Under the pieces are notes generated by a model that saw nothing but the letters and a program-made list of their open reading frames with translations, was not told the DNA's origin and did not search any database. The position numbers were made by a program, and so were the translations under genes. A stretch of DNA of 64,000 nt from Meloidogyne chitwoodi (Eukaryota > Nematoda > Chromadorea > Rhabditida > Meloidogynidae), in assembly GCA_015183035.1 (NCBI GenBank), contig JACZZP010000010.1, positions 620,001-684,000 on the forward strand, given 5' to 3'. Positions 11,038 to 23,200 of this stretch are shown here, one piece after another; position 1 is the stretch's first letter; every line of letters begins with the position of its first letter.

Positions 11038-13291
11038 TCAGATGGATAACAGTATACGCTCCGACTCTGTACTTGGAGGACATTCTATCCCTCCTTTCTC
11101 CACTTTTGGAAGCAAGTTTCCATCATCGTCATATTCATTCTCCTCCAATGTCCATTCCTCATCTTTGACCTTCTCAGCCTTCTTTGGAGGGTCGGGAATC
11201 ACAGGATCCTCTGCAAACGGTTGGACGATGTCCTCCACAGTTGCTGACTTCTTGCCATCCACTCCTGTCGATGATTTCCCTTTGTCTACCACAGATTTAT
11301 CAGTGCCCATCGCTGTTTTTGTCATTGGCGACTGTTCAATCATGGTGGCAGCAGCAGGAGGAGGCCTGTTCTGTAAAAATAAAATAAATTAATAATTTAA
11401 TTATTTAAAAAAACTTTTTACCTTTTTCCACTGGTCAAAAGTCCCAACAACTGCAATGCCCTTTTTCTTCAGTTCTGGCAGATATTCACTGTTGTAGACA
11501 TATTGGTACCATTCTTTTTCATACTTCTCCTGAACGATATCATTTTTAGTCTTGGTCTTTTCTTCTTTTACTGCTTTCTTCTTATTTGCAGTGTTGCCAG
11601 TTTTCTTTGAAGAAAGTCCCTTTGCTGCTGTCTTTTCGTTCTTCTTTCTCTGAAAAAAGATAAAATAATATTTTGATTATTTTTTAAATAATCTTACATC
11701 TTCTTTCCATTTGTCAAAAGTCCCAACAGCAACAGGGCCCTTTTTCTTGACTTCAGCATCATAGAGGGCACGTAGGCCTTTGTCCTCTGCTTGTTCTGGC
11801 TTCTTCACTTTTATTTCTTTATCCGTCTTTTTCACCAAGAACCATGTCAAAACTCCAACAGCGAACAACAGCAGCACAACAAGAAAACAAACAATTCCAA
11901 GCAGCACATAAAGACCTGTTTTGGAGTCCTCTGGGCATTTTTTTGCGGCCGGACATGTTGTCGTCGGAGGTTTTGTCGTTGTTATGACCGGAACTGGTTT
12001 CATTGTTGGACAGGATGTTGTAGTTGTTAAAGGAGCTTCTGTTGTAGTAGTCGTTGTAGTTTGAGTGGTTGTCGATGTTGTTGTAGTTGGAGGAGGAATG
12101 GCAGTAAGCAGACGATAGTGTTCAGTACTCTGAATAAAAATAAAATTAATGAATATTTTATAAGAATAAAAACTTACAAATTGGATGAAAAGCTCACATT
12201 TCGGCTTTGATGGTATAGGCGTATCTTTGAGTTTGCTTCCACTGTAAACTTTGGAAACATTTGTTGGAAGCAGGCTGAAGACAAGCAGATATTCATCCTT
12301 TAGATGCGTATTTGTGATTGTCCATGCAGCTGGGTTGACAGTTGAATTGTACTTCGGAGCACAATTAGCATTTTTTGATTGATTGTAGAAGTCACTGTCT
12401 TCCAAAAACTTGAACATTCCCTCTTTGTTTATCTCCAAATCGAAAGGCATTTCGTTGTCGACATCTTTGAATGGTTTGCGTTGATTTCTGTCACTTTTCT
12501 TTTCGCAAACTGAAATGAATTAAATAAAATATTAAGTCTAAAATACATCCTACTTAAGTTGATGTAAGCATAAGCATATTTCCTTCCGGCTTTAATTTCA
12601 TCTTTATTCCATGAAACTTCAAGAGACGTCCACTCCAAACAGGTCCCATTTATAAGATTACAGTTGTCGTCGTTGCACGTGTTGTCTTTGTCACTAGTAT
12701 TTTTGAAAGGACCTCTTGTGCTAAAATCTTTGATGACATAGTTGTTTTTGCTATAGATGAAGGGCAGACTAAAAAACAAAATTATGCATGAAAGAAAAAA
12801 GAAAACTTACAGATTAGCATAGGAATCATCTTTAAGACATTCGTCAATCCCTCCGCTATTTCTCACTCCAGCCTTGAACTTGATCGTGTCTTCCTTATCA
12901 CTAAGCAAATTCACAGTGCATAATGTGCCGTTGTATTGAAGTTCACTTAAAAATTAATATGTATCTAATTTAAAAATAAACCAATAAAATATTCTTACAT
13001 AAAGCCATTTTTGATTTGAACATCGCAGGCACCCGGAAAGAGATCCTTGTAATACTTGTACTGGGTAGAGTTGATGTTCTTGACGCCAATATAGTTGTGT
13101 GTCAACTTCGTGTTGAGCTCCACTTTGCCGTCCTTCAGCTTGTGATTGCCAAGTCCAACGATTTCGGCCTGTCCGGGTACTCCAAGCACAGAGAATGAGG
13201 CAAGCAGCAACAGTAGAGAGCATAGCATTGAAGTCTTTCTTGTCCAAGGTCCGGTGTTAGGCTCCATTGGATGCAAGTAGCGGAAGAGCAT
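11038..13291 (-). CDS. Type I membrane protein, four-copy family, copy A (intact)
   Basis: Seven exons read from ATG at 13291 down to TGA at 11038-11040, about 590 residues. A signal peptide (core LCSLLLLLASFSVLGVPGQA) is followed by an ectodomain of about 330 residues with spaced cysteines and N-glycosylation sequons. Next come a Thr-rich stalk (about 12000-12110), a CPAAKKCPEDSKTG segment, one transmembrane helix (LLGIVCFLVVLLLFAVGVL, about 11840-11900) and a Lys-rich cytoplasmic tail. The tail contains two versions of a KKKG-x-VGTF-x-WKK motif, one at the end of exon 5 and one at the end of exon 6. Exon 7 encodes a 101-residue-plus acidic end. All junctions are consensus. I do not recognise the family. 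It looks like a cell-surface receptor or adhesion molecule. The start chosen is the Met of MLFRYLHP, conserved in all copies; an upstream Met at 13333 exists only here. Confidence 0.72.
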
Positions 13292-13379
13292 GAAGTGTTG
13301 TTTGTTTGTTTTATGTAGACGATGTTGGCGCAATTTTGATGAAGATTTTGTAGGTTGTTAATAATGAAAAATGAGTGGG

Positions 13380-13387
13380 TTTTTATA
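13380..13387 (-). promoter_or_regulatory. TATA box of copy A
   Basis: TATAAAAA lies about 90 bp upstream of the chosen ATG and is followed by CCCACTCATT, conserved in copies A, B and D. A second conserved block, GACTGGCTTTTATACTA (complement of about 13443-13460), lies about 60 bp further upstream in every copy. Confidence 0.6.
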
Positions 13388-13460
13388 GTTTTAAATGATC
13401 AAGTTGGAGTGTTACTACATATATAAGCCGGCATACTTATTATAGTATAAAAGCCAGTCT

Positions 13461-14296
13461 ATCCGTTAGTTAGGTCCTAGACATACTATGACTCGGCTAG
13501 TTCTTGTTTCCAGTCATCAGCACAAGACCCGGTACCATAAGTCCTTCATTTCCTTCACTTCCATTTGTTAGTGGGTTTAGAAAAAGTAATGAAGAAAATT
13601 ATTATTTCGGAATTTATTTAAGGAAGCATTTAAAAATATTTTTTAATTTTTTAAATTATTTATTTTAATTCATGACCAAAAGTGATCTGATCTGATCGGG
13701 CTTCTATGGTCAGGCAGTTTTATGACCAGGAAAGGCCGGTCAGGAGAACACTTGTTTATATTTTTTTTTGCAGCTTTAATTAAATAATTTAATTTTTTGT
13801 ATTTTTAAATTAAATAATTTTTTAAGTCTTCATTTAATATTAAAATTATGAAAAAAATAAATTAATTAAAATACTAGAAAATTAAAAAATAAAAATATTA
13901 TTTTATTAATCTCCTCCACCCCCTCAAATTATTTAATTTTAATCTTAAAATATTAAAAAAATACCTATACTTAATTAAATATTAATTTTAAAAATTGTAA
14001 AACTAAAGTTATTCTTTCAAGGACACAATTTTAATAGAAAAAGAGAAAAAATACTTTTATTTCTTTTGAAGGTGTTTGTCTTAAAACAAAAATCGCTCAA
14101 TGTTAAATTGGGTCAACTTTGAAATAAACAGTCCTTTCACGGTCATTATTGTATATTTAATTCTATTTTTACTCAATTTTTTACGTAAATACATCGAACT
14201 ACAGTTTTAATTATATTTTACCCTTTCTTTAATATAAGGATCAGAATTAAACTGAAACATTTTATTTAATTAATCTTTTTTTAGAAATTTTAAAAA
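13461..14296. other. Spacer between copy A and the cadherin-like gene
   Basis: No gene is seen. From about 13580 to 14000 the sequence closely matches 34745-35090 upstream of copy C, marking the far edge of a shared duplicated block. From 14010 to 14150 it resembles 10430-10560, giving imperfect direct repeats around copy A. Confidence 0.5.
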
Positions 14297-17200
14297 ATGT
14301 TTTTGATTTATTTATATATTACTTATATAATTTTAATTATTATAAATGGGAAAGAAACAAAACAAGAATTTGATAATTTAGAGAAAAATAAAAAAGAGGG
14401 AAATGATCAAGCTGAAGTAGCTTTGGAAGAAGCATTGGGGTAATTATTGGAAATTAATTTTTATTTAATTATTTAAAATTTTAGAGAAATTCGTTTTCAA
14501 GCTGCTGAAAATAATATTGAAGGAAATTCATTTTTAATGACTGAACAACCATCTTTGGAAAATAGTGGAAATTATAATTTAACTTCTCCTCTTAAATTAG
14601 AAAATAATCAACTAACAACATCATTATTACCTTCAATTGTTTTAATTAATCCTCCAATAGAATTACCAAAGTCATCAGCAATTGCTAATTTTGTCGTTAG
14701 ACCAAATGAACAACAATCACTAATAAAACAACAAAAATACCAAAAATTTGAATTTATGCCTCATTTTGATAGAGAAACTTACGAATTTATGGTACCCGAA
14801 GAACCTCCAATAAATGTAATTAATCTAATTTTATTAAATTAATTTAATTTTTAGACAGATACATTAGTTGCTGTTTTAACATTTTTTGGTCACTTAAATG
14901 CAAAACCACCCCAATTTGAACTTAAAGGAGAAAAACTTGGTTGGTTTACGATAGGAGAAGTTGCATCAACTCAGGTAATTTTTTAAATAAATTAAAAAAT
15001 ATGTATTTTTATTTTATAAGGGTCAAAACTATATAATTGCTGAAATACCAATTTTGAGACAAAAGAAAGCAAATATTAGTTTATCTTCTATAGAAAATGG
15101 AAATTATAAATTTAAAGTTCAAAGTCGTCAAGGCCATTTAAAAAATTTTGCACAAATTAAAGTTGAAATTTTACCAATGCGTAATTATTCGCATTTGGAG
15201 ATGGAACCAACAAATGAAGAAAAAGAAGAAAACAACTTTACAAAAACAATTTTAACAAAAACACCATTAAATAATAATACAACAAAAATAGAAGAGACAT
15301 CATTATTGTTAGACACAGAAAAAGAAGAAGAGAAACAAATTAAAAACATAACGCCAATAAAAACAAATTTAAAAGAAAATATAACGGAAATTCAATTAGA
15401 AGAATTAAAAAATGAAGAAAAAGAATTAAAAAATGATAAAAAAATAAATAATTCAATTATTGAAAACAAAAAAGAATTAATTAAACAACAAAAAGAAGAA
15501 GAAAATAATAAAATTTTTAATAATGAAGAATTAAATAATTTAACAAATTTAAATAATTCTTTAAATATTAATAAAAAAGAAAATAAAATAGAAAAACAAA
15601 TAAATTTAATTTCTTCTAATAATGATAATAGTGGAAATATTAGCCAAACAAAAGAAGAAAAAGAAAATTTAAATTTATTAAAAAATATTAAAATATTTAT
15701 TGATAAAAAATTAATAAAAAATATTAATGAAAATAATATTATTAATATTAAATATACAAAATTATTATTAAATGAACCAATTAATAATTTTATTTTAGAA
15801 TATAATATTAATGAAAATAATAATTATGATGATGAAAATTTTGATTTTAACGTAAGTATATTTTTTAATTTTTTATTTATTTTTTTAAATTAATTAAAAA
15901 TAAATAAATAAATTTTATTAAATATAATTTACATATAAAATTAAAGAAAAATTAATCTTTTTATTTTAAATTAAATTTACTAAATACTTTTCTATTTTTT
16001 ATTTAAAAAAATTAAATATTTTTAATTAATAATTTTTTAGTATTTTTCAAAAAATTTAATTCGTCTTTGGCTACAATTTAATACAAATAATAGCAATAAT
16101 AATATTAATTCTTCTCTATTAATTGATATTTATCCTCATTTTTTGTCTCCAGGAGATAATGCACAATTATTTTTTATATTAAATAATACAAATAATTTAA
16201 AAGAATATTCTCAATTATTATTTCCTTTAAATTTTAAAATTTTTGCTCAAAAAGTTGAAAAAAATTTATCTTATTTTGAAGAAGAAAAACCTTTTTTAAT
16301 TTTTAATGGTCAATTAATTTTATTAAATGAACAAATTAATTTAGAAAAAATTTTTGAAATACCAAAAGATGGTTATTATTATTTTAATATTAATGAAAAA
16401 GAGTTAATTGATGGAATTGAAATTGAAAAAAATGAAAAAGTAAATATTTTTTAATTTTTTAATATTATTAAGGGTAATTTAAAGACTAAAAAAATTAAAT
16501 TTAATTTTAAATTAATAAAAATAGTAACTCTCGTTATAAGGACAACTTTTGAGATTAGTCGTTCTTTTAATGATTGTTTTTTTATTTTTTATTTTTGAAT
16601 AAAAATATTTAATTGGAACACTTTTTTGAATATTTACCAATATTACCAATATATTCTTTTATATATCCCACAATGTCCTTATAACGAGAGTCAATTATTT
16701 ATTAAAAAATATTTTAAATTAAAATAAACACTTTAATTAATTTAAATTAAATTAAAAAATATTTTTATTTAATTTTTTAGTCATTAAATATTTCACAAAA
16801 TCTTTCTTTAATTTATTCATTATATGGTCAAGGATCTAATTTATTTAATATTGACAATAATGGAATTATATATTTAAATTGTTCAAATAATTGTGACAAA
16901 TTAATAATTCCTTCAATATTTAATTTAATAATTAAAATAATTAATTTAAATAATTATTTATTAATTCCTTTAATAATTAATATTGAAGATATTAATAATA
17001 AATCACCAATTATTAAATTAATTGATAATAATGAAAATAATAGCAGTAATTTTGAAATATTTATTAAAAATGGTCAAATTGTTGGAGGACCTAAAACTTT
17101 GGCTATTTTAGATGATGATAGGTTTAAATATATTTTTTAAAAATAATTTTATTATTTTTATATTTTTTAAAGTTTATCAAAAAATCGTCAAAATAATTTA

Positions 17201-20200
17201 TTAATTTTAAATAATAAAAATTGTTCAAAATTATTTAAAATTAATTCATTATCAAAAAAAGAAGAAAAAGAAAATTTAGAATTATTTTCTTTAAATATAA
17301 ATGAAAAAGAAGAAGAAGAAGAAGAAGAAGAAAATTTAATAAATAAATGTCAAAACTTGGAAATTATTGCTGAAGATAATAATGGACAAAATGATATAAT
17401 TAATTTAAAAATTAATTATATTGAGGTAAAATTAATTAAATAAATTAAATAAATATTTTTTATATTTTTTTGTTGTTGAGATTAATTTAATTAAAAAATT
17501 ATTTTGGATTATTTGGAAATTTTTTTCTTAATTTTTAAAAAATTAATTTATTTTAAATTTAAGAATTTATTTTAATTGAGATAATTTTATTTTTAAATAT
17601 TATTTTAAATAAATTTAAATTTTAGAATAATAATAATTCAAATAATTATTTTAATTTTGCTAATTCAATTTATGAACGTTCTTTAAATATTAATAAAATA
17701 TATAAAGGTTATTTATTTAAATTTAAATTAATTTATATTTTAATTATTAAATTAATTAAAGGTATTCCAATTATTCAAATTCAACTAAATCAATTACCTT
17801 CTAAAAGTATTAATATTAATTATTTAATTATTGAAGGCAATCCTGGATGGTTAGCTATTGAACCTTTTAATGGAAATATTTTTATTGATAAAATGCCAAA
17901 GTTATTTTTTTTTAATTTTAAAGTTTTATTTGTTAATTAAAAAAAATTAATTTAAAAATTAAATTGGTACATTTCACCAAAAAAGACAATTCACCGAAAA
18001 ACTTTAATTTGCTTATTTTATTAAATTAAGTTGTAGATCTTTTAATTTTTAAAAGTCTTGTTTATTGGATTTATTAACCAATTATTTAAAAAAATATATT
18101 TTTGCTAAAAATATACAAAAATAAAAATAATAACTAAATTTAATAAAAAGTCTTTTCGGTGAAATGTCTCTTTAAAATTAAAATTTAATTAATTTTTTTA
18201 AGAGAAATTTCATCAGGCAATAATATTTTAATTAAAATAGCAGCTATTGATCGTGAAAAACATTTAATTTTGGCTAAAACAAAATTAAATTTAAAAATTA
18301 TTGGAAATAATGATATTAATTCTAAAAATTTAAAAAAATGTTTATCTTCTCCAATTATTAAATTAAATATTGAAAAAATAGAAGAAGAAGAAAATGATGA
18401 AGAAGAAGAAAATAATAAAAATAAAATAAATAATAATAAATTTATTAAAATATTTGAAGATTTAGAATTATCAAATAATTTAAAATTAAATGAATTAAAA
18501 GCTTGGAATAATTATGCTAATGAAATTAATATTCAAAAAGTAAAATTAAATTTATTTAAATTAATTAAATATATTTTTTTGAATAATAATTAAAAAAATA
18601 ATATAATTAAAATATTTATTTTATTTAATTTTTTATTATTAAAAATAAAAAATATTATTAATTTTCTTTATTATAAATTTAAAAAAATATTAAAGGACTC
18701 ATTAATTTATTTTCCCAAAAATGGAACTATTAAATTAAATTTTAATTTATTAAAAACAATTAATTCAATACACGCAAAATTTAATTTAATATTAAATAAT
18801 AAAGAGGAAGAAGAAGAAAAAGAAGAAGAAAAATGTTCAATTTTATTAACAATTTTATTTAAATTAAATTCTAATAAATTAATTAATCGTTTAAAAAAAT
18901 TATCTAAACCTCGTTTTGTTGTGCCTTGGAAAGATGAATTAACAATTATTAAATTAAAAATACCTGAAGAATTAGAGGTAATAAATTTAAATATTATTTT
19001 TTTATTTTTATTCCTGAACATTTTAAAAAAATAAAAAAATTTATTAAAATATTTTTAAATTAAAATAAAAAAATTAAAGATTGGACATCCATTAATTCGT
19101 TTACCTGCTTTTAATCCTTTTACTGGTATTCCTGTTCCTTTAATATTAGAAGGACAAAATGCTGACTCATTTAATTTTGATTTAAATTCTGGTATTTTTA
19201 ATAAAATAAATAAATTACAAATAATTAATTAATTTAAAAAAAGGAGAAATTAAAATAGCTAAAAGACTTGATTTTGAAAATTCTCCAAGTTTTCAATGTT
19301 TTTATATTATTACTAATTCTACTGAAAGTGATGTAAATGTACGAGCAAATTTAGAATTTGAATTAATTGATATTGATGATGTTCCCCCAAAAATTAAATT
19401 CATTTTATTAAATGAACAAGAAGAAAAAAGGTAAAGAATAATTTAAAAATAATTTAAATTAATTTAAACAATTAAAAGAAACACTTTAAATCATTCTTTT
19501 ATTTACCATTAATTCTTTATTTATTAATAGAGATCGGATTTTTAGGTGACAAAAACCTTAAAATAGGTACCTAAATAGGTTGGGAAAAAGACCAAAATAG
19601 GTTACAAAAACTTCAAAATAGGTTAAAAAAATTTTTTATTCTATTCATTATTTTGGCGATTTTTACAAAAATTATAGGCAAAAATAACAAAAAATAACGA
19701 ATTCGATAAAAAAAAGGTCAAAAACGCATTATAGAGCAAATTTATCGTAAAAAATGACATTTTGTCACTTTTTTATTAGTGACATTTTGTCAATTTTTTA
19801 TTAGTGACATTTTGTCAATTTTTTTATTAGTGACATTTTGTCAATTTTTTATTAGTGATATTTTTAAGTAATTACTCGGGTTTTAACTGAATTTTTGCAT
19901 TTTATTTTAAAATTTTTTTAAATTTTGTCTAAATATATACGAAAATTTTAAAATTTTACAAATTTTGACGAAAATTTACAAAAAAGGTGACAAAAAGCCA
20001 AAATAGGTTGCAACCTATTTTAGGTTGCAAAACGCCAAAATAGGTTTTGGGACATGTCAATAGGTCACGTCTAAACACATAATTTTTCAAAAATAACTGC
20101 AGATTTGAGCTTGATTCATCAAGACTGATTTGTGAAAAAAATAGGTTATAACCTAAAAATCCGATCTCTATTTATTAAAATTAAACCTGTTGGGTTAATA

Positions 20201-23200
20201 TTGAGGTTAAAAACTTAAAATTTATTAAAATATGTACAACTTTTTACCTATTCTTACTTAAATAATAAGTCTTTTCCAATTTTATTAATTTAATATCAAT
20301 TTTTGTCAGTTAAAATAATTATTTTATTAAAAATAATTCTTTTTTTTAAATTAATATTTCAGTAAAAATAATTCAATATCTTCTAATTCAAATTCATCAA
20401 AAATTGTTAAATTAAAAGTTGAAGAAAATTCTCCTTCTGGTAAAAATATAGCTTTATTTGAAATATTAGATCCAGACTCACGCAAACATAATTGTAATTT
20501 AACTGGACAATATGCAGATAAATTTATTATTTTTAATGAAAAACAGAAAAAAGGGGTAAAGTTTAAATTTTACTAAAAATAATTAAATTAAATCAAATAA
20601 TGTTCAATGTGTTTGATAGAAATTTCTTTTCTAGGTAAAGTAACCCCTATAAGTGTTAACGGTTTAGCATTAGTTAGTTCGAGTCTCAAATAAAATCTTC
20701 TAAAAATAACTAAATTAAAAATCAAAAAATATTAAACATATTTATTTATTATACATTTACAACATATATACAATCAAATACAAATATATATAATACATAC
20801 AATAGAAACAATAGGCATACAAATATATATATATAGTTTAGAGATATAGGAATATATAGGGGAACAATAATTACATATTTTTACAAGGGAATATATTTGT
20901 CTATTTATTATCATCTCATCCCACCCTCCCTCCCTCTGTCGTTGTTGCATTCAGATGGATAACAGTATACGCTCCGACTCTGTACTTGGAGGACATTCTA
21001 CCCCTCCTTTCTCCACTTTTGGAAGCAAGTTTCCATCATCGTCATATTCATTCTCCTCCAATGTCCATTCCTCATCTTTGACCTTCTCAGCCTTCTTTGG
21101 AGGGTCGGGAATCACAGGATCCTCTGCAAATGGTTGGACGATGTCCTCCACAATTGCTGACTTCTTGCCATCCACTCCTGTCGATGATTTCCCTTTGTCT
21201 ACCACAGATTTATCAGTGCCCATCGCTGTTTTTGTCATTGGCGACTGTTCAATCATGGTGGTGGCAGCAGGAGGAGGCCTGTTCTGTAAAAATAAAATAA
21301 ATTAATAATTTTATTTTAAAGAAAACTTTTACCTTTTTCCACTGGTCAAATGTCCCAACAACTGCAATGCCCTTTTTCTTCAGTTCTGGCAGATATTCAC
21401 TGTTGTAGAGATATTGGTACCATTCTTTTTCATACTTCTCCTGAACGATATCATTTTTAGTTTTGGGCTTTTCTTCTTTTACTGCTTTCTTCTTATTTGC
21501 AGTATTGCCATCTTTTTTAGAAGAAAGTCCCTTTGCAGCTGTCTTTTCGTTCTTCTTCCTCTGGAAAAGGGAGAATAATATTTTGATTAAAAATTCTTTT
21601 TAAAATAAACTTACATTTTCTTTCCATTTCTCAAAAGTTCCGACAGCAACAGGGCCCTTTTTCTTTATTTCAGCATCATAGAGGGAACGTAGGCCTTTGT
21701 CTTCTGCTTCTTCTGGCTTCTTCACTTTTATTTCTTTACCCGTCTTCTTAATCGAGAACCATGTCAAAATTCCAACAGCAAACAACAGCAACACAACAAG
21801 AAAACAAACAATTCCAAGCAGCACATAAAGACCTGTTTTGGCTTCTTCTGGGCATTTTTTTGCGGCCGGACATGTTGTGGTTGGACATTTTATCGTTGTT
21901 ATGACCGGATCTGGTTTCATTGTTGGACAGGATGTTGTAGTCGTTGAAGGAGCTTCTGTTGTGGTAGTCGTTGTAGTTTGAACAGTTGTCGATGTTGTTG
22001 TACAAGTTGGAGTAGGAATGGCAGTAAGTAGACGATAGTGTTCAGTACTCTGAATAAAAATAAACTTAATAGATTTCTTATAAATTTAACAACTTACAAA
22101 CTGAATGAAGAGTGTACACGGTGCAGATGGGCTATGTCCTGTGAGACGTTCTTTGTCGAATACTTTAGACGCATTTAGTGAAAGCAGGCTGAAGACAAGC
22201 AGACGTTCTTTTTTCATTCTCGTATTTGTGATTGTCCATGCTTTTGGTGGGACAGTTGGATTTTCCTCTGGAGCACAATGAGCATTTCCTGAGTGATCAT
22301 AGTAGTTTTTTTGCTTTGAAAACTTGAACATTCCTTTTGAGTTTATCTCAAAATCGAATGTCATTTCGTTGTCGTCGCCTTTCTTGAGCTCCTTTCCTTG
22401 CTCAAAGCCCGATTTCTCTTCGCGAACTTAAATGAGTTAAATAAAATTTAAAATATAACCTACTTAAACGGATGTGAGCATAAGCATGGGTTTCGCCTTT
22501 CCTCCATGAAACTTCAAGAGACGTCCACTCCAAGCAGATCTTATTTATATCTTGACATTTGTTGTCGTTGCACTTGTTGTCGCCAATTTTTGGAAATGGA
22601 CCTCCTGTGCTGAAATTTTTGATTTCAATGTTGTTTTTGCTGTAGATGAAGGGCATACTAAAAAACAGAAATTGTAAGAATAAGTGTGAAAAAATAAAAA
22701 CTTACAAATTATGATGGCACTTGTCAAGAGCACTGCTATTTTTCACTCCAGCCTTGAACTTGATCGTGTCATTCAAATCACTAAGCAGGTCCACAGTGCA
22801 TAATTCGCCTTTGTATTTAAGTTCTCTAAAAAATAAAAACAATCAGATATAACTTAAAAATAGATAAAGAGCACGCTTACATGAAGCCATCTTTGGTTGT
22901 AACCTCGCAGGCACCCGGAAAGAGCTTCTTGTACTCATTGTAGTCGGTAGAGTTGATGCTCTTGACGCCAATATAGTTGTATGTCAAGTTCGTGTTGAGC
23001 ATTACTTCACCGTCCTTCAGCGTGTGATTGCCAAGTCCAATGATGTCGGCCTGTCCGGGTACTCCAAGCACAAAGAATGAGGCAAGCAGCAACAGAAGAG
23101 AGCATAGCATTGAAGACTTTTTTGGCCAAGATCCGATGTTGAGATCCATTGGATGCAGGCAGCGGAAGAGCATGAAGTGTTGTTTGTTTTGATGTAGACG

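Noticed and set aside
11042..11392. Antisense open frame of about 116 codons across exon 7, present opposite all four family copies
   Set aside because: It mirrors the near-identical coding exon, has Ser/Phe composition from reverse-complemented Lys/Glu codons, and shows no start context or homology. It is a shadow of the real exon.
20640..20700. AGTTCGAGTCTC resembling a tRNA B box in the cadherin intron
   Set aside because: There is no convincing A box at the right spacing and no stems pair; it is probably chance or an old fragment.
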